From: JAAOIF01 sp965206195 | GTDB lineage: Bacteria; Pseudomonadota; Gammaproteobacteria; PS1; Pseudothioglobaceae | DNA: 64,000 nucleotides | Direction: 5' to 3' | NCBI GenBank assembly: GCA_965206195.1 | Contig: CBDBIZ010000011.1 | Location: 1,364,001-1,428,000 of the forward strand | Part shown: positions 9,531-18,371 of the stretch, piece by piece | Layout of the letters: each line of letters opens with the position of its first letter | Numbering within the stretch: the stretch's first letter is position 1 | Made by a program: the position numbers and the translations under genes | Notes under the pieces: generated by a model | Databases searched by the model: none | Told to the model about the DNA's origin: nothing | What the model saw: only the letters and a program-made list of their open reading frames with translations

Positions 9531-10334
9531 ATGTTGGTTAACTTTACAAAAATGCACGGTCTTGGCAATGACTTTATGGTGATTGACAACACCAAAGGTG
9601 ATATTTTATTAACTAAAAAGCAAATACAAACGCTGGCAGATAGACATTTTGGCATAGGTTTTGACCAATTATTGATGGTAGAGAGCTCTCAAGAGTTTGA
9701 TTTTGGTTATCGTATTTTTAATGCTAATGGCTTTGAAGTTGAGCAATGTGGCAATGGTGCGCGTTGTTTTGCCCGATTTGTGCGCAAAAAAAGTTTAAGT
9801 AGTGCTAATCCTCTTAAAGTTGAGACCCAAGCAGGGGTGATTGAATTATCAATCAATGCTGATAACAGTGTAACCGTTGCTATGGGTAAGCCAAGTTTTG
9901 AGCCAAGTAAAATTGGTTTGCTGCTTGAAAAATCTGACAATTATCAACTTGAAGGTTTTGAATTAGGTGCTGTGTCGATGGGTAATCCACATTTGGTGAT
10001 GATTGTGGATGATATTAATATTGACATCAAGACCACAGCAATTATTTTGCAAAATTCAACCAAACTTAAAAACAGTGCCAATATTGGTTTTATGCAAATT
10101 GTTAATCAAGATGAAATTCGCCTGCGTGTTTATGAGCGCGGCGCAGGCGAAACCCTTGCTTGTGGTTCTGGTGCTTGTGCGGCAACAGCTTACGGTGTGA
10201 AAATAGGGCGTTTAAATGCTAGGGTCGTTGTGCATTTGAGTGGCGGACAAGTGCATGTCACTCATACCAAACAGGGCTCTATATTGTTATCAGGACCCGC
10301 AGAATTTGTATTTGAAGGTAGGGTCAACTTTTAA
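9531..10334 (+). CDS. dapF: Diaminopimelate epimerase
   Basis: Converts LL- to meso-diaminopimelate for lysine and peptidoglycan synthesis. The two catalytic cysteines are in EQCGNGARCFARF and GETLACGSGACAA, and the N-terminus FTKMHGLGNDFMVID is diagnostic. I chose the ATG at 9531 (267 residues) because it places this motif as in E. coli DapF. An in-frame GTG at 9513 would add six residues. It is transcribed divergently from the DUF971-rseP operon and followed by an AT-rich 160 bp gap. Confidence 0.97.
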   Translation: MLVNFTKMHGLGNDFMVIDNTKGDILLTKKQIQTLADRHFGIGFDQLLMVESSQEFDFGYRIFNANGFEVEQCGNGARCFARFVRKKSLSSANPLKVETQAGVIELSINADNSVTVAMGKPSFEPSKIGLLLEKSDNYQLEGFELGAVSMGNPHLVMIVDDINIDIKTTAIILQNSTKLKNSANIGFMQIVNQDEIRLRVYERGAGETLACGSGACAATAYGVKIGRLNARVVVHLSGGQVHVTHTKQGSILLSGPAEFVFEGRVNF

Positions 10335-10494
10335 TTTTAAAAAAAATTTAATTTTTTTTAAAAAAACACCCAAAACCTAAATAACTTTAGTTTATCATAA
10401 GCACCAATCATATTAAATTAATCCCCATTAACAAACCCAAGCCAATACCAATTTAACCAACCCATAATAGCAAACTCAAGATAGGATAAAAAAA

Positions 10495-13400
10495 ATGAAC
10501 ACAATCTCTAATAACATCATTAAATTATTAACAATCGCCAGCACCATCTTAGTGTTAGCATCCTGTGGCTCTTCAGACTCAGGTTCCTCAGGCGCTACAG
10601 GCTTTAGTGCCACTGTGGTGGCTGCCAGAGTCACGAATGCAAGCTGCACGGCCACAGTCGTTGCAAACGGCACCAGAACCACAACAGTTGCAGCCACCTC
10701 AAATGCCAATGGCTCAGTTTTTTTCTCTACCAGTAATACTGGCAATACCCTAATTGAATGCAGTGGCGGTACTTACACTGATGAAGCAACTGGTGCTACT
10801 AATACTTTTGTAACAGGTACCCTCACCGCCGCAGTCAACGCACAAAGTGGTGGCGAGTACGTGGTTTCACCACTCAGTAGCCTAGCCTGGCTCAGAGCTG
10901 GTCAAAACCCAGTCTTAATTGATCAGGTGATTAACACATTCAATACAGAAGTTGGCAGACAATTTGGCTTAGGCACTGGCACTGCCACTGCTGATGTTAC
11001 CACCCTGATTCCCACCGACCTAGCAGCTCCCAATGCGGTTATTGACCCTAACGACCTCAATGACCAATACGCCGTGGCTCTGGCAGTTGTGTCTCAAATT
11101 GGCGTCAACACCGGCAACACCAACACTGCCGCAGTGACTAATCATTTAGCTGGCACGAATACTACTACTAATGATATTCGAGGCTTGATAGCCACTGCAT
11201 TAACCAACCTAGAGGCTAGCACCGCCTCAGCAGTTGCCAGTGTGATTGATGCCACTGCCACTGCCACAATACGTATGAATAACACTAATACGGTTGCAAT
11301 TAACTCAATTACCCTGCCTGCCACATCTACTGTCACCATCGGTAGCACCATCACTGTGCAAGCCACTGCCTCACCTGCTGAGGCAGTGGATACCTCAGTT
11401 GTATACAGTTCCAGTAACCCCACTATTGCCAGCGTGGATACCAATACTGGGGTGGTTACCGGTGTTAGTGACGGCACAGCAACCATTACTGCTACGGCAA
11501 ATGGCGCCAATATTAGCGCCACAATTTCAATTACCGTTGTGCGAGCGCCACTACCGCTGGTTTACAATAACAATAACCCTATTCAACATGCGGTGACAGC
11601 AGGCACGCTTGACCTTGGCATTTTTCTAGCAGGCAATTTAGGCGGTGGCACGATTACTTATCAACTCACCAACAATAATAATAATATTGGCACCACTACC
11701 CCAGCGGGTATTTTTACCCCACAGGGCACCAATACCGGCAGTGCAACTCTAGTTGTAAGTGTAGCACAGACCACCGACTACCTAGCGGGCTCTGTAACAA
11801 CCACTTTGGAGGTTTTGGACTTGCTACCACAAAACCCTGACAGCCTAACTTTCACCGACCAAACGCCTAGCACTACATTTGATAATGGTGTCTTTACCCA
11901 AGCAGTAAGCAATAATAACGCTACTGGGGCAATCACTTACCGCTCATCTAATACTAATATTGCAACCGTTGATAATAACGGTCGTGTTACCTTTATCATA
12001 GCAGGCACGGTTGACATTATTGCCACAGCAGCGGGGGATATTACTGCTACCGTAGCACCTTTATCGGTACGCTACACCCTAGTCATTAATCGAGCCGACC
12101 AAATGATTGAGGCTGGACCAGACCAGATGCCAACTTTCGGGGATGCTGGCTTTACCCAAAGTGCAACTGGCAATCTGACGACCCCCCTAACTTACAGCTC
12201 AAATAATACTGCGGTGGCCACAGTTGACGCAAATGGCGCAGTGACTATTGGTGATGCGGGTCGTGCGGTCATTACCGTGACCGCCCCTCAAGATGAGAGA
12301 TACAATCTTGCCACTGATACTTACCAGGTAGTGGTTGAGCGAGCCGACCAAATGATTGAGGCTGGAGCAGACCAGACGCGAACTTTTGGCGCGGCTAACT
12401 TTACCCAAGTTGCAACGGGTAATTCTTCCACAGCGGTGGTAACTTACGCCTCAAATAATACTGCGGTGGCGACAGTTGACGCAAATGGCGTAGTAACTAT
12501 TGGTGATGCAGGTAGTGCGGTGATTACCGCGACCGCGCCTGAGAGTACCAACTATAATCAGGCCAGTGATAGCTACAGTATCACCGTTGAGCAAGCACCA
12601 CTCATGCTGGTTTACAACGGTGGCAATACCATTATCCATTCTATCTCAGCAGGCACACTTAACCTGAGCGATAGCAGTCTTTATCCCTTAACGGGTAATT
12701 TAGGTAATGGTGTGATTACTTACTCAATCACCAACAACAATGCTAATATTGGCACCACTACCCCAGCAGGTATTTTTACCCCACAGGGCACCAATATAGG
12801 CACCGTAACCCTAACAGTTAATGTAGCACCAAGTGATAACTACCTAGCAGGCTCTACAACAGTGACACTAGACATTATTGCGCTACCCCAACAATCTCCT
12901 AACAGCCTAACTTTCACCAACCAAATGATTACCGTTGCATTTGATGACAACAATGGGGTCTTTACCCAAACAGTAACCAATAGTGGCGCTGTTGGGGCAA
13001 TCACCTACCGCTCATCTGATACTGATATTGCAACCGTTGATAATAGTGGCAGGGTTACCTTCGTCATAGCAGGCACAGTTACCATTACTGCCACAGCGGC
13101 AGGGGATAATACCTTAGCACCTTTTTCCACGCGCTACACCCTAGTCATTAACAGGGCCAATCAAACCATTAGCATCAGCGATGCTTCAGTTACCTTTGGC
13201 GCTGAACCGCTAACAGTAACTGCCGACTCAGACCAAGCCTCTGCTACCGGTGCCGTTACCGCAACCCTCTCTAGTAACGACGAGGTTGCTAGAATCTTAA
13301 ATGGTCAAATCAATATCGAAGGTGGTGGCAGTAGCACCATTACCGTTCAAAAAGCGCAAGATGAGAGATACAATCTTGCCACTACCACCTTTACCCTAAC

Positions 13401-16400
13401 CGTGGATCGAGCCAACCAAATAATTGATGCTGGCCCTGATCAGACACGAACTTTTGTCGCGGCTAACTTTACCCAAGCTGCAACGGGCAATATCACCGCT
13501 CTATTTTACACCTCAAGTAATCCGAATGTTGCCGCTGTTAATGATGTCAACGGTGAGGTTACTATTGAAGGGGTTGGCAGTACGGTAATTACCGCGACCG
13601 CCTTTGAGTCTAACGACTACAATAGGGCCACCGATAGCTACAGTATCACCGTTGAGCGAGCGCCACTCATGCTGGTTTACAATAACAATAACCCCATTCA
13701 ACGTTCGGTGATGGCAGCAGGCACGCTTGACCTTGACAGTTTTTCATTGATGGGTAATTCAGGCGCTGGGGCAGTTGCTTATACCTTTATTGATGGTGAT
13801 AATGTTGATGATGAAACTGACACCCAGACCATAATTGGTAATCTGGGCGAGGTTGGTGGTAATACCAACAACATCTTTACCCCACAGGGCACCAATATAG
13901 GTAATGCAACCCTACTAATTAGCGTGCCACAAACCACTAATTACCTAGCAGGTTCTACAACCACTACCTTATCGGTTGTTGATGGCGCAGTACAAGCACT
14001 TGGCAGCCTCACCTTTAGCATCGCAACTCGCACCATCACCGTGCTGGCTGATAACTTTACCCAGCCTGTTGATATTAATGGCGGGGTTGGCACGCTAACC
14101 TATAGCTCATCACAACCAACGGTTGCCACAGTGAATACGCAAACCGGTGAAGTGGACGTGCAAGCAATAGGGCAAAGTGTGATTAGCGCACAACTCTCTG
14201 GTGGTACTCAGACTGTAGGGGGTACTATATATGCACCCTCTTTCCCAGCGCGCTACACCCTGAGTGTTATTCGAGAAACCCAAACTGCTTTTGATGCTGG
14301 GCAGGATCAGATGCGAACTTTCGGGGATACTAACGCTGGCTTTACCCAAACGCCAACGGGCAACTCTTCCACAGCGGTGGTAACTTACGCCTCAGATAAT
14401 GACTCGGTGGCCACAGTTGACGCAGTTGGCGCAGTAACTATTGGTGATGCAGGTCGTGCGGTAATTACCGTGACCGCTCCCCAAGATAACATCTATTTCC
14501 TTGCCACTGATACTTACCAGGTAGTGGTTGAGCGAGCCGACCAAACGATTGAGGCTGGAGCAGACCAGAGCCTAGTTTTTAATGCCCCTGCTTTTACCCA
14601 AGTTGCAACGGGTAATTCTTCCACAGCGGTGGTAACTTACGCCTCAAGTAATCCGGATGTGGCTACTGTTAATCAAGACGGCCTTGTGGTTATTCTCGGT
14701 GCAGGTAGTGCAGTGATTACTGCCACCGCGCCTGCGGATAATAACTATAATCCGGCCAGTGATTCCTATAACGTAACAGTTGCAAAAGACACTTTGCCAG
14801 ATTTCAACATTAATAATGGCAACCCATTTTTAGTCGGCCGCAATGAAGACCCCTTCTCACTCAGTGAACTCACTCAGATTAACAATAATAATGGTGGCGC
14901 GCCAGTAACGGTGAGCCTAATCAGCAATCCAAATTCAGTGATTAGCAACATCACCACTGGGGCAGATGGTGCCAGCATCATTACCCTACACGGCACTAAT
15001 ATGGGCGTGGCAACACTAATCGCCGAGGTAGATGAAAGTGCCAACTACCTGGGCGCCTCTATTACTTTTACCCTTGAGGTACTCGAGCTCAGGCAACAAA
15101 ACCCTGCCAATCTAGTCCTCAATACCAGTGAGATTACAGTCCAGATAACCGATTCTGCTTTTTCAAGAGTTTCTTCTTCTAGAGGCCCGCTTGGTGACCC
15201 TGATAATAATGGACTGGTTGGCGGTAGATCTGCCACCTCATCCAACAATTCAGTTGTAGAACCCGTAAACTCTAATATCTTTGACCCACGAGGGCTAGGC
15301 ACCGCCACCATTACCGTTAGAAACACAGGTGGCATCGCTCTCAATGGGTTTGAATATGCCCCGATACAGAAATCTTTTCTAGTCAGGGTTGTTAGAACAC
15401 AGCAGGTGCTCACTATTCCTAATGCAGCAGGTAATTTTGGTAGCCTGGTAGACGAGCTAATAGAGAATGCATTTAGCATTACCACTAACCAACTTCAAGC
15501 TGTAGGAACCTACACCGCAACCAGTTCTAATTCTGCTGTGGCTCAAATCTCTGAGTCTGGCAGGCAAATTACCTTCGGTGACCAGATAGGCACGACCACC
15601 ATTACTGTAACCAGAGCGCAAGATGACACCTATAGTGCTGCCCAGGACAGCTTTGTGTTGGAGATACGACTCAGAGCGCCAGTGCTTGATTCTGCCACCC
15701 CAACCGGTGGACGAGTGGGCACGAATGGCGACCAAGTGCGCTTAGACTGGACTGAGACTGCCAATGCTGATCTCTACACGGTGTATTACCAAACCAGAAC
15801 CCTAACCCTGTCGCAGACAGACAACGGGGGCATTGAGGCGAGTAATTTAGCACAGATGACCACAGCCACTACCACAGCCATCACATTCACCACCCCAACC
15901 CTGGATGGTAATCGCTACTACTTTGTGGTCAGCGCAACAGTGAGCGGCATTCAATCACTCACCAGTAATCAGCGTGATGCCGTGCCGTTTGCCAACATTG
16001 AGAATATCAACAACAATAATTTTAGAGAAGTTTGGATGAGCAGAAACTTAGGCGCCATTCGAGATTGCACAGCACATGATGACAGACTATGTTTTGGTGA
16101 TCTGTATCAATGGGGCAGGCAGGCAGATGGGCATCAGTTAATTGATCAACCCAACGGGCGCTGCTTTAGTACCAGTGCGGGGACTTTTGGTGATAGCGTG
16201 AGCTGTGACAACGGCGCTGTTAGAACCACTAGCAGAGCCAGTAGCATTACCAATGTCGGCAATCGGTTCATCAACACTGGCAACTCAATATCCATTATTG
16301 ATTGGACGACCGCCGATAGCGATCGCTCAGCTAGAGTAGCGGCTTGGGCTAATGGCAGCGATCAGGGCGGCATCTGCCCACCGGGCTACCGAGTGCCAAC

Positions 16401-16662
16401 TCGATCCCAGTTTGAGAATGCGTATGATGCTACGGGTAATCAAGCAGGCTTTAATACTCCCTTGAAACTTCCAACCACTAATATTAGAGAAAGCAGGAAT
16501 GCTCGATTGGATGTGAATACCATTGGTGGTGCTCGCCTAGCACCAGCTTATTGGACTGGAGATCGAGCTAGTCGTCAGGTATTCTTCTTTAATTCTAACA
16601 CTGATGGCGTCAGTATAATAGATCAAAATTATGGGCTGCCAGTGCGTTGTATTAACGATTAA
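10495..16662 (+). CDS. Giant Ig-like repeat lipoprotein with C-terminal FISUMP-type domain
   Basis: A 2055-residue predicted lipoprotein. A signal peptide ends in the lipobox LASC (Cys at about residue 24), followed by a Ser/Gly-rich linker. Residues to about 266 form an Ala/Thr-rich domain, and about 267-350 a classical Big_2 domain (VVYSSSNPTIASV, VTGVSDGTATITATA). From about 351 to 1726 come Ig-like domains of three types in the order B-C-A-A, repeated four times, the last round ending after one A. About 1727-1840 looks like fibronectin type III. About 1843-2055 resembles the Fibrobacter major paralogous domain (EVWMSRNLGA, GDLYQWGRQADG, CPPGYRVPTRSQF, final LPVRCIND). Likely a surface or periplasmic adhesion protein, which is inference. 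G+C is visibly higher than in neighbouring genes, and a RAYT element follows directly. Confidence 0.85.
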   Translation: MNTISNNIIKLLTIASTILVLASCGSSDSGSSGATGFSATVVAARVTNASCTATVVANGTRTTTVAATSNANGSVFFSTSNTGNTLIECSGGTYTDEATGATNTFVTGTLTAAVNAQSGGEYVVSPLSSLAWLRAGQNPVLIDQVINTFNTEVGRQFGLGTGTATADVTTLIPTDLAAPNAVIDPNDLNDQYAVALAVVSQIGVNTGNTNTAAVTNHLAGTNTTTNDIRGLIATALTNLEASTASAVASVIDATATATIRMNNTNTVAINSITLPATSTVTIGSTITVQATASPAEAVDTSVVYSSSNPTIASVDTNTGVVTGVSDGTATITATANGANISATISITVVRAPLPLVYNNNNPIQHAVTAGTLDLGIFLAGNLGGGTITYQLTNNNNNIGTTTPAGIFTPQGTNTGSATLVVSVAQTTDYLAGSVTTTLEVLDLLPQNPDSLTFTDQTPSTTFDNGVFTQAVSNNNATGAITYRSSNTNIATVDNNGRVTFIIAGTVDIIATAAGDITATVAPLSVRYTLVINRADQMIEAGPDQMPTFGDAGFTQSATGNLTTPLTYSSNNTAVATVDANGAVTIGDAGRAVITVTAPQDERYNLATDTYQVVVERADQMIEAGADQTRTFGAANFTQVATGNSSTAVVTYASNNTAVATVDANGVVTIGDAGSAVITATAPESTNYNQASDSYSITVEQAPLMLVYNGGNTIIHSISAGTLNLSDSSLYPLTGNLGNGVITYSITNNNANIGTTTPAGIFTPQGTNIGTVTLTVNVAPSDNYLAGSTTVTLDIIALPQQSPNSLTFTNQMITVAFDDNNGVFTQTVTNSGAVGAITYRSSDTDIATVDNSGRVTFVIAGTVTITATAAGDNTLAPFSTRYTLVINRANQTISISDASVTFGAEPLTVTADSDQASATGAVTATLSSNDEVARILNGQINIEGGGSSTITVQKAQDERYNLATTTFTLTVDRANQIIDAGPDQTRTFVAANFTQAATGNITALFYTSSNPNVAAVNDVNGEVTIEGVGSTVITATAFESNDYNRATDSYSITVERAPLMLVYNNNNPIQRSVMAAGTLDLDSFSLMGNSGAGAVAYTFIDGDNVDDETDTQTIIGNLGEVGGNTNNIFTPQGTNIGNATLLISVPQTTNYLAGSTTTTLSVVDGAVQALGSLTFSIATRTITVLADNFTQPVDINGGVGTLTYSSSQPTVATVNTQTGEVDVQAIGQSVISAQLSGGTQTVGGTIYAPSFPARYTLSVIRETQTAFDAGQDQMRTFGDTNAGFTQTPTGNSSTAVVTYASDNDSVATVDAVGAVTIGDAGRAVITVTAPQDNIYFLATDTYQVVVERADQTIEAGADQSLVFNAPAFTQVATGNSSTAVVTYASSNPDVATVNQDGLVVILGAGSAVITATAPADNNYNPASDSYNVTVAKDTLPDFNINNGNPFLVGRNEDPFSLSELTQINNNNGGAPVTVSLISNPNSVISNITTGADGASIITLHGTNMGVATLIAEVDESANYLGASITFTLEVLELRQQNPANLVLNTSEITVQITDSAFSRVSSSRGPLGDPDNNGLVGGRSATSSNNSVVEPVNSNIFDPRGLGTATITVRNTGGIALNGFEYAPIQKSFLVRVVRTQQVLTIPNAAGNFGSLVDELIENAFSITTNQLQAVGTYTATSSNSAVAQISESGRQITFGDQIGTTTITVTRAQDDTYSAAQDSFVLEIRLRAPVLDSATPTGGRVGTNGDQVRLDWTETANADLYTVYYQTRTLTLSQTDNGGIEASNLAQMTTATTTAITFTTPTLDGNRYYFVVSATVSGIQSLTSNQRDAVPFANIENINNNNFREVWMSRNLGAIRDCTAHDDRLCFGDLYQWGRQADGHQLIDQPNGRCFSTSAGTFGDSVSCDNGAVRTTSRASSITNVGNRFINTGNSISIIDWTTADSDRSARVAAWANGSDQGGICPPGYRVPTRSQFENAYDATGNQAGFNTPLKLPTTNIRESRNARLDVNTIGGARLAPAYWTGDRASRQVFFFNSNTDGVSIIDQNYGLPVRCIND
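11547..15674 (+). repeat. Four-round B-C-A-A super-repeat inside the giant lipoprotein gene
   Basis: Domain starts read by eye, as residues: B at 351, 700, 1055 and 1431; C at about 442, 796, 1165 and 1531; A at 533, 616, 887, 972, 1260, 1348 and 1633. B rounds share LVYN and IFTPQGTN, C rounds share SLTF and the closing RYTLV, and A rounds share DAGPDQ/EAGADQ and the closing TYQVVVER or SYSITVE. The super-period is about 350-375 residues. Some A units are nearly identical at the DNA level (around 12427, 14366 and 14619), so recent copying or recombination between rounds is likely. Confidence 0.85.
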
Positions 16663-16686
16663 TAAATAAAAGATAAGGGGACAAAA

Positions 16687-16717
16687 AGATAAGGGGACAC
16701 AAACATTAATTATCCTC
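16687..16717 (+). repeat. RAYT element 1 left inverted repeat
   Basis: 31 bp that read as the exact reverse complement of 17440-17470. Partial direct copies of the same sequence lie at 16671-16684 and 16737-16764, with a degenerate AGATAAGG in between. Confidence 0.85.
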
Positions 16718-16760
16718 ACAAAAAAAAGATAAGGAAAGATAAGGGGACACAAACATTAAT

Positions 16761-16777
16761 TATTCTATGCTAAAATA
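16761..16777 (+). repeat. Imperfect hairpin just before RAYT 1 start
   Basis: TATTCTATGCTAAAATA can fold as a 7 bp stem with one mismatch around a TGC loop, five bases before the ATG. The same core with perfect pairing precedes RAYT 2 (17636-17656). It is a candidate single-strand recognition hairpin for the Y1 transposase, as known for IS200/IS605 and RAYT systems. Confidence 0.55.
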
Positions 16778-16782
16778 TCCCA

Positions 16783-17451
16783 ATGGCAAGACTAGCAAGA
16801 ATCGTTATACCTAACTATCCTCATCACATTGTCCAAAGAGGCAATAGACGACAAGATGTCTTTTTTAGTCAAAACGATTATCAACAATACCTTGAATTGT
16901 TAAAACATCATTGCGACAAAGAAAACATAGAAATTTGGGCATATTGCTTAATGACTAACCATGTGCATATCATTGCCACTCCTAATGAGCAGTCAAACCT
17001 AAGTAAAGCCATTGGTGAAGCACATAAGAACTACACACGTATGATTAACCAAAGACAACGGTGGACAGGTTATCTTTGGCAAGGGCGTTTTTCTTCTTTT
17101 CCTATGGATGAGCCCTACCTTTTACAAGCTACAGCCTATGTTGAGCTTAATCCTGTGATGGCAGACATGGTGAGCGAGCCTTGGGATTATGCTTATAGCA
17201 GTGTTCATGCACATTTATCAGGTCATGATGATTTTGGGCTTGTTAAGCCAAATAGACTACTAGAATTAGTTGATGATTGGCAAGACTACTTACAACAAGC
17301 AAAAGATAACAAAATTGAACAGTTGCAAAAACACACTAAAACGGGTAGAGCACTGGGCAATGATAAATTTATTAACAAAGCAGAAGTGCTATTAAAACGC
17401 AAACTCAGAAAAAACAGGCCTGGTCCAAAACTTAAAAATGAGGATAATTAA
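16783..17451 (+). CDS. REP-associated tyrosine transposase (Y1/HUH superfamily), copy 1
   Basis: A 222-residue single-strand DNA transposase of the RAYT (TnpA_REP) type. Visible motifs are the N-terminal MARLARIVIPNYPHHIVQRGN, the HUH pair in LMTNHVHIIATP (near 53-64), GYLWQGRFSSF, and AYVELNPV, the region expected to contain the catalytic Tyr. The basic tail RKNRPGPK is typical of the group. The stop TAA falls inside the right terminal repeat. RAYTs act on REP-like hairpins, and the flanking 31 bp repeats are the likely substrates. It appears intact. Confidence 0.92.
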   Translation: MARLARIVIPNYPHHIVQRGNRRQDVFFSQNDYQQYLELLKHHCDKENIEIWAYCLMTNHVHIIATPNEQSNLSKAIGEAHKNYTRMINQRQRWTGYLWQGRFSSFPMDEPYLLQATAYVELNPVMADMVSEPWDYAYSSVHAHLSGHDDFGLVKPNRLLELVDDWQDYLQQAKDNKIEQLQKHTKTGRALGNDKFINKAEVLLKRKLRKNRPGPKLKNEDN

Positions 17452-17472
17452 TGTTTGTGTCCCCTTATCTTT
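17406..17472 (+). repeat. Copy A of duplicated RAYT 1 tail
   Basis: This 67 bp 3' end of RAYT 1 with its right repeat recurs at 18397-18463 with one visible mismatch (GGCC versus GACC in the fourth-from-last Pro/Gly codons). The pair flanks RAYT element 2 on the outside. Confidence 0.85.
17440..17470 (+). repeat. RAYT element 1 right inverted repeat
   Basis: Exact reverse complement of 16687-16717. It contains the last codons and stop of RAYT 1. A third, identical copy occurs at 18431-18461 next to apaH. Confidence 0.85.
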
Positions 17473-17525
17473 CTAAATGCAACGGTAATGGTTGGGGTAT
17501 TGGTTATTTTTTGCTGGTTTTTTTA

Positions 17526-17620
17526 AGAATTACAATTGACCGTGGTTATTTGCTTGCTGGCTAGATTAATACCAGCAAGCCTGCCGCCCCAAACGCAGCC
17601 GTAGTCTAGTGGGTAGATGT
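17526..17620 (-). pseudogene. Duplicate of the apaH 3' end (copy A)
   Basis: A 95 bp copy of the last part of apaH, matching 18465-18559 without visible mismatch. Read on the minus strand it ends VNCNS followed by TAA at 17524-17526, which is probably the ancestral apaH stop. It is cut at 17620 by the left end of RAYT element 2. It is a non-functional fragment, 32 codons at most. Confidence 0.8.
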
Positions 17621-17635
17621 AATTAGGGTCAGAGT

Positions 17636-17656
17636 GTTATTTTATGCTAAAATAAC
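17636..17656 (+). repeat. Perfect hairpin before RAYT 2
   Basis: A 9 bp stem, GTTATTTTA (17636-17644) pairing with TAAAATAAC (17648-17656), closes a TGC loop. The core ATTNTATGCTAAAAT is shared with the hairpin before RAYT 1, although the outer repeats are unrelated. It may be the transposase recognition structure. Confidence 0.7.
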
Positions 17657-17678
17657 ATTTTTTCTGCATCCTAACAAA

Positions 17679-18371
17679 ATGGCAAGATTAAAACGCACCA
17701 CTCCAGCAAACATCCCTCAGCACATCATACAAAGAGGCAACAACAAACAAATCTGTTTTGCAAATGAGGCTGATATGAAAGCCTACTTAAAATGGCTTAA
17801 AGATTTTTCAGACAAATACGGTGTTAGTATTCACGCATGGGTACTCATGACAAATCACATTCATCTGCTTTGTACGCCAAAAACCAGCGATGGTATTGGT
17901 AAGATGATGCAGTCTTTAGGCAGGATGTATGTCGGATATTTTAATTACACCTACCAACGCACAGGTACGCTTTGGGAGGGGCGATATAAATCTTCTATCA
18001 TCCAATCTGAGCATTATTTACTTAGTGTCTATCGTTATATTGAGCTTAATCCCGTGCGTGCAAGGATGGTAGTTAGCCCAAGTGAGTATAGTTGGTCAAG
18101 TTATAATTACAATGCTTTGGGTATTGCTAATAACCTAGTTACGCCGCATCAAGAATATTTAGCATTGGGCGATAATGCAAAGACAAGGAGTGCGGCTTAC
18201 ATTGAATTGTTTAAAACAGAAATAGATGATAAACTGCTCGGCAGTATCAGGCAAAATATCAACAAAGGTTTGGCGCTTGGGAATGAAGTTTTTATCAAAC
18301 AAATTGAGGTTTTGACTAATGCTAGAGTTAGTAGTAGAAAAGCAGGAAGACCAAAGAAAAATGCTGAATGA
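17679..18371 (+). CDS. REP-associated tyrosine transposase (Y1/HUH superfamily), copy 2
   Basis: A 230-residue RAYT with the same plan as copy 1: MARLKRTTPANIPQHIIQRGN, the HUH pair in LMTNHIHLLCTP, GTLWEGRYKSS, and YIELNPVRARM as the probable Tyr region, with a basic tail KAGRPKK. I chose the ATG at 17679 because both copies then begin MARL. The upstream in-frame TTG at 17634 would force the hairpin to be coding. The protein is clearly diverged from copy 1, so it did not arise from it by recent duplication. It appears intact. Confidence 0.92.
   Translation: MARLKRTTPANIPQHIIQRGNNKQICFANEADMKAYLKWLKDFSDKYGVSIHAWVLMTNHIHLLCTPKTSDGIGKMMQSLGRMYVGYFNYTYQRTGTLWEGRYKSSIIQSEHYLLSVYRYIELNPVRARMVVSPSEYSWSSYNYNALGIANNLVTPHQEYLALGDNAKTRSAAYIELFKTEIDDKLLGSIRQNINKGLALGNEVFIKQIEVLTNARVSSRKAGRPKKNAE

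Larger units (their letters stand above)
16687..17470 (+). mobile_element. RAYT element 1 with 31 bp terminal inverted repeats
   Basis: The element is bounded by a perfect 31 bp inverted repeat: 16687-16717 (starts AGATAAGGGGACACAAACAT) and its reverse complement at 17440-17470. A second near-complete left copy lies at 16737-16764 and a shorter one at 16671-16684, so the left end is a small array. Inside are an imperfect hairpin and one transposase gene whose stop codon lies within the right repeat. Such REP-type repeats flanking a RAYT gene define a REPtron-like unit. I see no target-site duplication. Confidence 0.75.

Noticed and set aside
10335..10380. Terminator after dapF
   Set aside because: Only A/T runs are present. 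A palindrome of A and T without a G/C stem is not convincing.
11142..15853. Long antisense frames opposite the giant lipoprotein
   Set aside because: Repetitive Thr/Ala/Gly codons leave few stops on the other strand. The frames have no family features and no start signals.
17634..17678. Extended N-terminus of RAYT 2 from TTG 17634
   Set aside because: It would translate the hairpin and add residues absent from RAYT 1. Both proteins align from MARL.
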